Below are positions 42,863 to 52,500 of a stretch of DNA of 64,000 nucleotides, piece after piece; position 1 is the first letter of the stretch; each line of letters begins with the position of its first letter. Both the position numbers and the translations under genes were made by a program. The notes under the pieces are model-generated. The model made no database searches, was not told the origin of the DNA, and worked only from the letters and a program-made list of their open reading frames with translations. The stretch comes from Rossellomorea aquimaris (GTDB taxonomy: Bacteria > Bacillota > Bacilli > Bacillales > Bacillaceae_B): assembly GCF_020172085.1 (NCBI RefSeq), contig NZ_JAIVAT010000003.1, forward strand, positions 1,364,001 through 1,428,000, in the 5' to 3' direction.

Positions 42863-43360
42863 TTAACCCCTATATCTGATTGCCAGCCCCTTCAAAAAAT
42901 TCCGGGCGTAACGATCACCACAGATCCTATAATTTTTATGCCCTTCTCTTCTTAAAATCGCACCTAACTCACTCTTTGTCATTACGACATCCGCTAATTC
43001 CAAGATTTCAATCATATCCTCACTTGTTAGGGAAAGGGCGATTTTCACTTTCTTCAGCAGAAGATTATTCACATGTTCACATGTGATCGCAGGTTTTTCG
43101 GGCTGTCCGGGCTTTGGTTCCTGCTTTCCTCTTTTAAAAGTTATAAAGCCATTCAAAAAAGACTCGAACATCTCATCGTCACAAGGTATTTGATCTTCTA
43201 TTTCCAATTCGTCCATGTCCATCGACTTTGTAAGGACCTTCAACACTTCGTCTTTTGATAATTCTATTCCACCAAGCTTGAAGATTTCTACCATTTCTGT
43301 ATTTTTAATATCGAGTGCGTACCTCAATCGAATCAAGATATCATTATTATCAATATTCAT
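42863..43360 (-). CDS. DUF1456 (YehS-like) protein
   Basis: A 165-residue protein with two copies of the DUF1456 unit (about residues 4-75 and 90-160). Each begins with helices such as ILIRLRYALDIKNTEMVEIFKLGGIELSKDEV and LLLKKVKIALSLTSEDMIEILELADVVMTKSEL and ends in FLNGF/FLKGL. Function unknown; it is widespread. AGGAGG precedes the ATG. It is upstream of the peptidase gene and its stop lies 3 bp before it. Confidence 0.8.
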   Translation of the reverse strand: MNIDNNDILIRLRYALDIKNTEMVEIFKLGGIELSKDEVLKVLTKSMDMDELEIEDQIPCDDEMFESFLNGFITFKRGKQEPKPGQPEKPAITCEHVNNLLLKKVKIALSLTSEDMIEILELADVVMTKSELGAILRREGHKNYRICGDRYARNFLKGLAIRYRG

Positions 43361-43465
43361 TGTTTGCCTCCTGGAAATTTGCTTTTCACTAAATCATAAG
43401 CTTATCATGTTAAAGTTAGAAAAAGAAGCGTGTAATGATCCTTTTAATACTTATTAGATATAATG

Positions 43466-43495
43466 AAAGGTCCGTCCCTCATAGGACAGACCTTT
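43466..43495. repeat. GGGACGGACC palindrome, copy 6
   Basis: AAAGGTCCGTCC pairs with GGACAGACCTTT with one mismatch around a 6-nt loop. It lies just past the histidine kinase stop at 43501. Confidence 0.75.
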
Positions 43496-43500
43496 TAACA

Positions 43501-44697
43501 TTAAACGAGTACTAATGGAAATTGAAGGGTTACAGTTGTGCCTTTGCCGGGTGCACTTTGGAACGTGATATTCCCGTTATATTTCTCTACAATGTTATAA
43601 CAAATCATTAGACCCAGACCTGTTCCTTTACTCTTCAAGGAGTAGAAAGGGGTGCCGAGGCTTTTTAATTCTTCATTTGTCATTCCTCTTCCGGTATCTG
43701 TGATTCGGATAATGACATTCCTTTTTTCTTTATTCGCCGTCACCCATACAGCTCCACCTTCTGAAGATGCTTCAATAGCGTTTTTGATCAGATTCATGAA
43801 AAGTTGTTTCAGTTCGATGGAATTAGCTGATACATGACATTCCTTTTCAACGTGAAGTTGTATACTGTTATCATTTAGCAACCCATACATAATCAATAGC
43901 TCTGTAACATCTTTAAGCACAAGATCTACATTGATAATATGTATTTTCCCTGCTAAATCTGGCTTTGAAATCGACAAAAATTGAGAAATAACATGCTCTG
44001 CGGTGTCCAGCTCGTTGATCATCATGGGAAAATTTTGCTTCTCCCTGAGTATCTCATCCTCTGCGTAGTATTGCAAAAAACCCTTGACGACAGTCAGAGG
44101 ATTCCTAATTTCATGTGCGACAGCTGCTGCCAGTTGACCTGTCACCTTCATCCGTTCTGCCTGCTGCATCTGTTCATAATACATGCGTTGTTTCTGGATT
44201 CGAAGGTTGGTTAGATGAAAAATAAAGTACAATAGAACTTGGCTCGCAATGAAGTTCACAACATTACCCACCATGTCTTCATAAATATATGGGTAGATTT
44301 CCCCTTTATCAATCATTCCAATATAACTAAATGTACAAACGATGAAAACCACATTCAAAAGCATAGAGAAATAAAAAAGCTTTTTATCAAAAAACATGAT
44401 CGAAAGGGCGGGTATGAAACAAAGCAATACGAAATTCGACCATGTTTCTGGATAAAGAAAAAACAATGTATAAAAATATCCTGCCGATGATAAAACAGTT
44501 AAATACCTTACCCATGTATTCTCATAGAAGGGGTATATTAGTAGGCAAGCAGATATAATGGTGACCATCACGCTATGGATGACAAATCTCGAATTAATCG
44601 GATTATCGATGACTAGCCCAGCTATCATCAACAAGATAATAAACGAAACAATGTAATAATAATATTTTTTATTTAGCCGATCATGGAATTCTTTCAT
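43501..44697 (-). CDS. Membrane sensor histidine kinase
   Basis: A 398-residue kinase. Residues 14-165 hold about six membrane helices; a His in VAHEIRNPLTVVKGF near 197 is the phosphorylation site, with N box (NLIKNAIEAS near 290), G1 (DTGRGM) and G2 (GTGLGLMIC). The layout is that of the KinB-type sporulation-related orphan kinases of Bacillus. No response regulator gene is next to it, so its partner is unknown. AGGAG precedes the ATG. Confidence 0.82.
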   Translation of the reverse strand: MKEFHDRLNKKYYYYIVSFIILLMIAGLVIDNPINSRFVIHSVMVTIISACLLIYPFYENTWVRYLTVLSSAGYFYTLFFLYPETWSNFVLLCFIPALSIMFFDKKLFYFSMLLNVVFIVCTFSYIGMIDKGEIYPYIYEDMVGNVVNFIASQVLLYFIFHLTNLRIQKQRMYYEQMQQAERMKVTGQLAAAVAHEIRNPLTVVKGFLQYYAEDEILREKQNFPMMINELDTAEHVISQFLSISKPDLAGKIHIINVDLVLKDVTELLIMYGLLNDNSIQLHVEKECHVSANSIELKQLFMNLIKNAIEASSEGGAVWVTANKEKRNVIIRITDTGRGMTNEELKSLGTPFYSLKSKGTGLGLMICYNIVEKYNGNITFQSAPGKGTTVTLQFPLVLV

Positions 44698-44854
44698 TTC
44701 TAAACTCCTACTAGTATTCTACATTTCTCCAAATCATTGTCATAATATTGTAACTATCTTACAAAAACAAGAAAAAGTCAACGTTCACTAAGTTCCGTCC
44801 ATATGTATTGCCTCAACTGAATCGTTTCATGCATCAATTAAGAAATCGAGCAAA

Positions 44855-44891
44855 AAAAGCCAAAGGATCCCCTCAGGATCCTTTGGCTTTT
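44855..44891. terminator. Terminator of HAD gene
   Basis: AAAAGCCAAAGGATCC pairs perfectly over 16 bp with GGATCCTTTGGCTTTT around a 5-nt loop; on the minus strand it is followed by TTTT. Confidence 0.85.
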
Positions 44892-44901
44892 ATCATAAAT
44901 G

Positions 44902-45513
44902 TTAAAATACTTTCAACAAGTCTTCAAATGATTCGATCATATGATGGTAGGAAGTTGCGCTTCCAAAACCGTATGATACATAAACAAAAGGGATACCTGC
45001 CTCTTCGGATGCTTTTTGGTCTCCCAGTGTATCTCCTACATATACCGGTTCCTTTAAATCGTTACGCTCGATAATAAGTCGGATATTCTCCCCTTTGGTC
45101 AATCCAGTTCTACCCGGATTCTCAAAGTCGATAAAATACTCATCCAGCCCGTGATAATCATAGAACGCCTCAATATATCCATCCTGACAGTTACTGACGA
45201 TGAACAATCTATACTTCTTAGACAATTCCTCCAGAACAGGTTCTACATGGGGATATATACGTCCACCATGGTTTCGTAAGTGGGGGATCTCTTGGCGGGT
45301 AAGGTCTTTCAATAACTGTTCACGTTCTTCTTCATCCAAATCAGGAAATAATATCTTTCCAATTTCCTTCATTTGAAGTCCCATAGTCCCTTCCAGATGC
45401 TTTCTTGTAATACTACTTTTATTTTTCTCCACGATTACTTTATTCCACGCTTCAAGTACAGACTCAATTGGATCCCACAATGTTCCGTCAAGGTCAAAGA
45501 TGATGCTGTCCAT
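44902..45513 (-). CDS. HAD-superfamily hydrolase
   Basis: A 203-residue HAD protein with a small alpha-helical cap. Motifs are IIFDLDGTLWDP (residues 4-15), SNCQDG in the middle (motif II Ser), KGENIRL (motif III Lys) and VGDTLGDQKASEEAG (motif IV). It may be a phosphoglycolate-phosphatase-like or YsaA-type enzyme; substrate unknown. Start 45513 has GGTGGAG upstream; an upstream ATG at 45564 overlaps the signal peptidase end. Confidence 0.83.
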   Translation of the reverse strand: MDSIIFDLDGTLWDPIESVLEAWNKVIVEKNKSSITRKHLEGTMGLQMKEIGKILFPDLDEEEREQLLKDLTRQEIPHLRNHGGRIYPHVEPVLEELSKKYRLFIVSNCQDGYIEAFYDYHGLDEYFIDFENPGRTGLTKGENIRLIIERNDLKEPVYVGDTLGDQKASEEAGIPFVYVSYGFGSATSYHHMIESFEDLLKVF

Positions 45514-45566
45514 TTTTCTCCACCAATCTATTAAAGTTTCTCTATTATTTAAATGGGTATTCAACT

Positions 45567-46109
45567 CTATTTCTTAATAATCTTCATTTCTTTAACAGGC
45601 CAATAAACTATATTGGTCGTCCCCACTACCTTATCAATCGGGATCGAACCGATTTGACGACTGTCTTTGCTGTATCTTCTATTATCCCCCATAACAAATA
45701 GTTCACCATCAGGAACCGTCAGCTGCTTTACCGGTGTATCCTCCAAGGTGAAGTCAGGGGTCAGGGCACCAATCACGGATTCTTTTTGTTTGTCCAGGTA
45801 AGGTTCAGCATACGCTTTGCCGTTTATGTATAATGTATCATTCTTATACTCAACCTTATCTCCCGGCAGGCCGATGACACGTTTAATATAATCTTCCGTA
45901 TTGGTCGCATGAAAAACAATGATATCAAAGCGCTCAGGTTTATCCATCTTATTGACAATCATACGGTCCTGGTCCAGTAAGGTCGCATTCATCGAAGCCC
46001 CTTCAACCACAATCGGGATAATGATAAAGGATCGAATGATAAATGCTAGCACTACTCCAATAATTAAGGGCTGAGCCCACCCCCAGATTTTTCTTTTTTC
46101 GGTCACCAT
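45567..46109 (-). CDS. sipS: Type I signal peptidase
   Basis: A 180-residue signal peptidase I with one N-terminal membrane helix (about residues 12-34). The catalytic Ser39 lies in GASMNATL and the Lys76 in DYIKRVIGLPGD; the last block is GDNRRYSKDSRQIG. It cleaves signal peptides of exported proteins on the outer face. B. subtilis has several (Sip S, T, U, V, W); this is of the SipS/T type. ATG 46109 follows GAGAGG by 9 nt. It ends 53 bp before the HAD gene start. Confidence 0.87.
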   Translation of the reverse strand: MVTEKRKIWGWAQPLIIGVVLAFIIRSFIIIPIVVEGASMNATLLDQDRMIVNKMDKPERFDIIVFHATNTEDYIKRVIGLPGDKVEYKNDTLYINGKAYAEPYLDKQKESVIGALTPDFTLEDTPVKQLTVPDGELFVMGDNRRYSKDSRQIGSIPIDKVVGTTNIVYWPVKEMKIIKK

Positions 46110-46243
46110 GTACTTCATCCTCTCTTAAAAGCTCTCCCCACTCTACATTTTAGCATAAAATTCCTAATCTTTCGTTTTCATCTGTAGCGGATACGTGAAA
46201 AAGTATGTCTTAATGATAAATCAATAAATTGAGAGACACACAA

Positions 46244-46274
46244 AAACGTTGCAGAAAACAATTCTGCAACGTTT
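46244..46274 (-). terminator. Terminator of ferritin-like/cupin gene
   Basis: AAACGTTGCAGAA / TTCTGCAACGTTT, 13 bp with a 5-nt loop, followed on the minus strand by TTTTTG. Confidence 0.8.
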
Positions 46275-46293
46275 AGATGCGAGTTAAAGAGAG

Positions 46294-47196
46294 TCAGTGC
46301 TCTCCCTCAGCTGCCATTGCATCAGCCTTGGTTACATGTACCGTCCCTTTTGGATGTTGCGGTGGCGCATAAATGGAATACAACTTGATCTTAGTATTGC
46401 CGGTATTGATAAGATTATGCCAGGTGCCGGCGGGAATCATGATGGCAAAGTCTTGCTGCACTTGTTTCTCATAGGTTAAATGATCTTGGCGATCACCCAT
46501 CCGGACAATCCCTTCGCCTTGTTCAAGACGGAGAAATTGATCCAGATTCGGATGGATCTCAAGCCCGATATCTTCACCTGGATTAATGCTCATCAATGTT
46601 ACCTGTAAATGTTCTCCCGTCCATAAGGCGGTGCGGAATGTGTCATTCGCCACAGTGGCTTCATCGATATTCACCGCATATGGAGCAGGGCCAACATCTT
46701 TTGACATCATCCGTATTTCTTCAGCTGATCCCAACTCACATAACGTTCGTGCGTGCTCCCACTCATCCCTGCACGTATTCACAAGTACTTCATATACCAC
46801 TGAGTGCTGTGCCTGCATGCTGCAAACCCGGAACTGCTCATAATCTGCAAGTTCCGCTTTATATGCCCGTTTAAGCCCCTCCCGATACGAATGAAACGGA
46901 ATGCTCTCCACATGATAGACGGGGTGTGAATCTGTTAATGAAGTATACACATTCGTTAACTCCCACCAATGCCTTTGCTCATCTTCCATCATGCGCATTA
47001 TGAATTGTCGCTCTTCATTATTAGGTGCAATCTTTGCAAGGCGATGATAGAAATCAACACTCGATGCCTTTTTTTGGATCCCACTCAGCAGGGTGTTCAC
47101 CAAGTGGCCAGTGCTCCCTTCCGTTCCGGTTACGGTCATAGGATAGGTATGAGCGTGATAGGAATACCCGTTCGGTACATTATACACTCTGATCAT
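46294..47196 (-). CDS. Fused ferritin-like and cupin domain protein
   Basis: A 300-residue cytosolic protein. Residues about 25-165 are helical and carry ExxH-like motifs (DEQRHW and DEWEHA) of a ferritin-like diiron fold; the C-terminal 115 residues form a cupin (LEIHPNLDQFLRLEQGEG, then IPAGTWHNLINTG). Cupins of this type bind a metal through His and Glu. The two domains occur fused here; the pairing suggests a metal-dependent oxidase or storage function, unknown. The start (47196 or GTG 47187) is uncertain because AAGGG is very close. Confidence 0.72.
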   Translation of the reverse strand: MIRVYNVPNGYSYHAHTYPMTVTGTEGSTGHLVNTLLSGIQKKASSVDFYHRLAKIAPNNEERQFIMRMMEDEQRHWWELTNVYTSLTDSHPVYHVESIPFHSYREGLKRAYKAELADYEQFRVCSMQAQHSVVYEVLVNTCRDEWEHARTLCELGSAEEIRMMSKDVGPAPYAVNIDEATVANDTFRTALWTGEHLQVTLMSINPGEDIGLEIHPNLDQFLRLEQGEGIVRMGDRQDHLTYEKQVQQDFAIMIPAGTWHNLINTGNTKIKLYSIYAPPQHPKGTVHVTKADAMAAEGEH

Positions 47197-47288
47197 TCCC
47201 TTCAGTCTTTTACCACGATATCATATGCGTGGATTCGGAAGGTGTGCTTATGCCTAAATGAACACAGCACAGGGCTCTCTCATAAACA

Positions 47289-48587
47289 TCATCCCAGATA
47301 CCCTTTTCCTTTTTTAACATACTCATCCATGATGGAAGCTGGTACAAGGTTTCCACCCGTGGCCCATACTAAATGAGTGGCATGGGTCACATCGACTTGA
47401 AGCGATGTAAGATGCTCCTGAACCGGCGGAAGGACAGGGCCAATCATACCCGCTAGTGCGGAGGGCTCCAAGGCGATGGATTCTGATGAATGTAAGAGCG
47501 CAAGCAATTTGAAGAGGGTTTCATCAGTGACGGTAAACACCCCGTTCAGCAGTCTCTCAATCATTTTCCCCGCCAGTGCAGATGATCTTCCAACTGCAAG
47601 TCCATCCGCTTCTGTACGGTTGCTTAATCCAATTTCCTGAACGGATATCTCTTCATGTCTCCCTGTCGAAAGCCCCAATAGCATGCAGGGCGAGTGCACA
47701 GGTTCTGCAAAGTAACAATGCACATGTTCACCGAATACATGTTTCAATCCATATGTCACACCACCTGGACCACCACCTACCCCGCACGGTAAGTAAACGA
47801 TCAACGGGTGATTTTCATCTACGATTATCCCTTTTTTTCTGAACTGTTCCCTTAGCCTCATTGCAGCAACCGAATATCCCATAAACAGATCCTTGGAATT
47901 CTCATCATCTATAAAGAAACAATTCGGATCAGATAAACTCTGCTTCCTGCCTTCAGCGACGGCGTGGGAGAAATCTTGTTCATGCTCCACTACCTTGACG
48001 CCCTTTCCCCTCAAGAGGTCTTTTTTCCAACGCTTTGCATCCCGGGACATATGAACCGTAACCTGAAAACCAATCGCTGCCCCCATTATACCGATACTCA
48101 AGCCCAGATTCCCCGTTGAGCCGACAGCAATGGAGTAACGGGAATAGCACTCTCGGATCCGTTTTGACGCAAGTTTTGAATAATCGTCCTTTTCATCGAT
48201 CCAGTTTTGTTTGATCGCGATACGCTCTGCGATCTTGAGCACCTCATATATACCTCCCCTGGCTTTAATCGACCCAGCAATTGGAAGCTCATGGTCGCAT
48301 TTCAGTATGATCTGACCCTGTATCTTCGATTTATAATAATCTTCGAGCGTTCTCTGCATGTTCCCGATGTATTTAATGGGTGACTCAATGATGCCGTCGA
48401 CTGATTCCGGGAATACCTTTTTCAGGTAAGGAGCAAACCGCTCGAGCCGTCGCTCTGCATCCACGATTTCCTGAATGCCTGACATTGTACTCTTAGGGTC
48501 CAATGAAGGGTTCCCCCAGAATACTTCTTTAGCCGATTGCAAATCCATGAATAATTCCGAATTCATTTGATGCATATTACCCGTCAT
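47289..48587 (-). CDS. dsdA: D-serine dehydratase
   Basis: A 432-residue PLP enzyme of the DsdA type, which deaminates D-serine to pyruvate. The PLP lysine is in SIKARGG near residue 106, the phosphate-binding loop is [14 protein letters not shown], and the middle contains [14 protein letters not shown] 48587 has GAGGGG 9 nt upstream; an upstream start at 48620 is less likely. It is divergent from a YcsI-type gene. It may also be cotranscribed with the ferritin-like gene 92 bp downstream, though no clear terminator is seen between them. Confidence 0.87.
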   Translation of the reverse strand: MTGNMHQMNSELFMDLQSAKEVFWGNPSLDPKSTMSGIQEIVDAERRLERFAPYLKKVFPESVDGIIESPIKYIGNMQRTLEDYYKSKIQGQIILKCDHELPIAGSIKARGGIYEVLKIAERIAIKQNWIDEKDDYSKLASKRIRECYSRYSIAVGSTGNLGLSIGIMGAAIGFQVTVHMSRDAKRWKKDLLRGKGVKVVEHEQDFSHAVAEGRKQSLSDPNCFFIDDENSKDLFMGYSVAAMRLREQFRKKGIIVDENHPLIVYLPCGVGGGPGGVTYGLKHVFGEHVHCYFAEPVHSPCMLLGLSTGRHEEISVQEIGLSNRTEADGLAVGRSSALAGKMIERLLNGVFTVTDETLFKLLALLHSSESIALEPSALAGMIGPVLPPVQEHLTSLQVDVTHATHLVWATGGNLVPASIMDEYVKKGKGYLG

Positions 48588-48712
48588 TTTTGATTCCCCC
48601 TCATTGACATGACCATCCAATTTAAACCCTCTTCACAAATGCCTAACCAAAATATGATAAGATTGATATGATTCTTCTGAAAATTATAACAGAAAAAGGA
48701 GAGCCTGATTTC

Positions 48713-49486
48713 ATGTTACCTTCCAAACTTAGAGCGGATATTAGATCCGGAAAGCACCAAACCCACACTTCTGGATTTTGTCAGAATTATGTACAGGCAA
48801 ATCTGGTCGTCCTTCCAAAAGAATACGCTTTCGACTTTTTATTGTTTACTACTCGCAACCCGAAATCGTGTCCTATCGTCGAAGTGCTGGAACCAGGACA
48901 ATATCAATCCAAATATGCCAAAGAATCAGATATTCGCAGGGACATCCCTTTATACCACATCTATGAACATGGTAAATTGATTGAGACCAAAAAAAGCATT
49001 GAAGATGTATGGAAAGATGATTTTGTCAGCTTTCTCATTGGGTGCAGCTTTACTTTCGAGAGCCAGCTGATCAAAGGGAACATCCCACTGCGACATATCG
49101 AAGAAAATAAAAATGTAGCTATGTACACAACGAATATCCAAACAGAGAAAGCCGGAGTATTTGATGGTCCTATGGTCGTATCCATGAGGCCCGTTCCAAA
49201 CTCTCTGGTGCAAAAAGCAGCGGATATCACCTCGTTATTTCCTAAAATGCACGGTTCCCCCGTGCATATCGGTGATCCAACTGAAATCGGCATCCAGGAT
49301 ATTACCAAGCCTGATTTCGGAGATTTCGTGGAAATCAGGGAGGATGAAACACCGATGTTCTGGGCATGTGGGGTGACACCTCAAGCAGTGGCACAGCACG
49401 CAAAGATCCCAAATATGATCACCCACTCTCCAGGTTGCATGTTCGTAACGGATTGGAAAAACGAAGACTATTTGCACGAAACTTAA
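48713..49486 (+). CDS. ycsI: Putative hydro-lyase, DUF1445 (YcsI/D-glutamate cyclase-like)
   Basis: A 257-residue protein of the DUF1445 family (bacterial YcsI; the vertebrate relative is D-glutamate cyclase). Family blocks are SFLIGCSFTFE near 105, VSMRPVPNSLV and FWACGVTPQ near 213, with HSPGCMFVTDW at the end. A role in D-amino acid breakdown is inferred from the divergent dsdA. ATG 48713 has AAAGGAGAG 9 nt upstream; the upstream ATG at 48668 is not preferred. It ends next to a palindrome. Confidence 0.83.
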   Translation: MLPSKLRADIRSGKHQTHTSGFCQNYVQANLVVLPKEYAFDFLLFTTRNPKSCPIVEVLEPGQYQSKYAKESDIRRDIPLYHIYEHGKLIETKKSIEDVWKDDFVSFLIGCSFTFESQLIKGNIPLRHIEENKNVAMYTTNIQTEKAGVFDGPMVVSMRPVPNSLVQKAADITSLFPKMHGSPVHIGDPTEIGIQDITKPDFGDFVEIREDETPMFWACGVTPQAVAQHAKIPNMITHSPGCMFVTDWKNEDYLHET

Positions 49487-49491
49487 TCAGA

Positions 49492-49526
49492 GAGGGACGG
49501 ACCTTCATAAGCAAGGTCCGTCCCTC
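49492..49526. repeat. GGGACGGACC palindrome, copy 7
   Basis: Perfect 14-bp arms GAGGGACGGACCTT and AAGGTCCGTCCCTC around a 7-nt loop, beginning 5 bp after the YcsI stop. Confidence 0.85.
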
Positions 49527-49549
49527 CTGCGCTATAATTAATTAGAAAA

Positions 49550-49578
49550 AGAGGTGCTTCCCGAAGGAAAGCACCTCT
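49550..49578 (-). terminator. Terminator of the giant repeat protein gene
   Basis: AGAGGTGCTT / AAGCACCTCT around a 9-nt loop, followed on the minus strand by TTTTTC; 8 bp past the stop. Confidence 0.8.
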
Positions 49579-49585
49579 CTTCCAC

Positions 49586-52500
49586 TTAACACATATCCTC
49601 ATCCTCATCCACATGCTCCACAGTTGTTCTAGGAGTGCAAAATGTTCCTAACACTTCAAGAATGACAGGATATAGTATGTCGATTTCCAGGCATGCAATG
49701 AGTTGGATTTGGAGCTGATCACGGGTCAGACTTCCAACTTTTTCGCGGCATTTAATATCGATGATGGAACAGTTGATATTGCCTGTATCCATCCCCTCCG
49801 GTAAACAAACTGCAACTTTCTTGTCAAAGAAGACTGGTACTTCCATGGTACAGGTTTCACCTTCATTAAGGAGAGATCCAATCGTTAGACCAAGAATCGC
49901 TTCACCACGTATTTCAACATACCCCGGAGTTCCTTTTTCAAATGAAATGATAGAGCATCCTATTGGGCTAAGCTGACAGTCAACATTGATTCCCTCTCCT
50001 CTTGCAAGAAGTTCATCCACTAATTCTCTGCATGCTCGGGAAAATCCTATGGAGAGCGTTGAATGATGGGTGGCAATGACCCAATCATATACTTTTTCTA
50101 CTGAAATACATTCCGGCCTTAGGTTCGAAGGCGGTGGAGGAAGAATGGTTCCAAGTTGGACATCCAACTGCCGGTTCTCACCTTCCTGAAGAACAATCGT
50201 CACCTCTTTAACAGGGTAGCCTGCTGCTGTAAACCTTAAGACGTAAGTTCCTGGAGGCAATCCCGTCAAGATATAGAACCCATTCGGATCGGTTAGCGTT
50301 GAGCGGATCGGTACGAGTGAACCGACAGGGAAAATTTGTACAAGAACTTGCGGGATCGGTTCCCCTGTTTGAATGTCTGTCACTGTACCACTGACACTTG
50401 AAGGATTTCCTTCTAATAAGAAGTTGAGCGTAGTCGTAGTCCCCCTTATGAGCGCAATCACTTGTATCTGGCTTTGGTAACCTAATGCTCTTACGATGAC
50501 AACGACATTTCCTCCCGGCAATCCTGAAATCGTGTAATTCCCATCCATATCTGTTAGTGTCGTTCCCAATAATCTTCCATCAGGCGTAAACACTTGGATG
50601 AGGGCATTTTCAATTGCCGCAAACGTAATAGCATCCCGAACATTTCCAGTAATCGTTGCAGGGTTCGGTTCCAATGCTGCATTAAGAATCGCTGTTTCAT
50701 TTGGGCTCAAGGTAATCATGGACGTCTGACTGACATAGCCTTCTGCAGAGAAGATAACGTTATAGTCCCCAGACGCAAGACCTGTTAGAATATAATTTCC
50801 ATCCTGGTCGGTTAATGTTGAGGCAACCACTATTCCGCTTCCACTTATGACTGTTATGACACCCGCACTTTGGATAGGGTCTCCTGTATTTGCATCAGTC
50901 ACCTGACCTCTAATGGAGGCCGGCTGACGACCGAGCTCGGCATTTAAAATCTGGACTTCCCCGTTTGTCAGAAATATTCTAAATACCTCACTTGCATACC
51001 CATCTGCCGAGAAGACCACCCGGTATTCCCTTGGGGCAAGTCCGGTAATTTCATACTCACCTGATCCATTGGTGAGGACAGAAGCAATTGGGATCGATGT
51101 ACCGATCCTAAAGACTTGAACAAGAGCGGATTGGATCGGTTGATGATTGACTGCATCCTGCACTGTTCCTCTTAGTGTTGCAGTTTGATTTGATAAGCTT
51201 ATATTAAGGTTTTCTGTTTCTCCTGGCGTTAACGTGACAATGGCCATTCCGTCCCCAAAGCCGTCTGCGCTTGCAATGACCGTATACTGACCTTGAGCCA
51301 GACCGGAAATCGTATAAAAACCGCTTTCATCCGTCAACGTACTGGCAATAAATACTCCGTCTGAGTTAAAAACTCTCACTAGTGCCCATGGAATGCCGAC
51401 GCCTGTTTGTGCATTAAATACAGTTCCTGTAATTCCTGCTGGATTTGGATCAAGATCCGCATTTACCGTTTCTGTTCCATTAGGAACAAGTATGACAGGT
51501 ACGATTGCGGTTGCATAACCATCAGAGGAAATCACTACATTATAGCTGCCTGCTGGTAAATTACCTATTGAATACGTTCCATCGCTTGATGTAATGATGC
51601 TGCCAACGACAATGTCTGTATTAGGTATGACTACTTTTACAAGCGCACCGCTGATCGGGTCTTGTGTAACGGTATCCCTTATTGTCCCTTGAACTGTTGC
51701 TGGGAATGGGATGAGTGCAATATTGAGCACTTCACTTTCTCCCGGAGATAAGAACACGGAATTGATACTGATTGCATAGTCTTGAAGTTGAGCCTGCACG
51801 TCAAACGTTCCTTGTGGAAGTCCTTCGATCAAGTACTCTCCGTTTTCATCTGTGAGGACGCGCCTTACCAATATATCCGTTCCACTTACGTAAACCTCTA
51901 TGATGACACCCGTTAATGGCGACCCCGTATTGGCGTCCACAACCGTTCCACTGAGGGTGGCTGGATTAGCCAAAAGATTGAAATCGAGCACCGTGGCACT
52001 GTTCGGCTGAATATTCACTTGTTGGATTAATGACTGATATCCTGTATTGATGGCTGAAACGGTATAGCTTCCTTCCACCAATCCAGAGATAATGTACGTT
52101 CCATCTACCGTAGTTTGTACAGTAGCTACCACAGTTCCCTGATTGTCAATGACCCTGACTAACGTGTCAGCTAGAGGTTGTAATGTTGCGGCATCCCTTA
52201 CCGTTCCTGTGAGAGATCCCGGATTCGGGGTAAGGAGGATTTCAACATTTGTCACTCCCCCACTCGTTACTTCTGCCGATACAGAGTTTGAACCAAAGTC
52301 TGGACTGCTTCCTACTAGTACATATACTCGCGGCGACAGGGTCGTTGTCTGGAAGAATCCATCTGAATCTGTCACGGTAGTGGAGATCACCGGACCCGAT
52401 CCAGAAAGCTCCCGAATGACCACTGTCGCTCCAGCTATTGGCCCCAGGGAGACAGAATCTCTTACAAACCCTTGAATGATTCCAGGATTTGGACTTAAGG

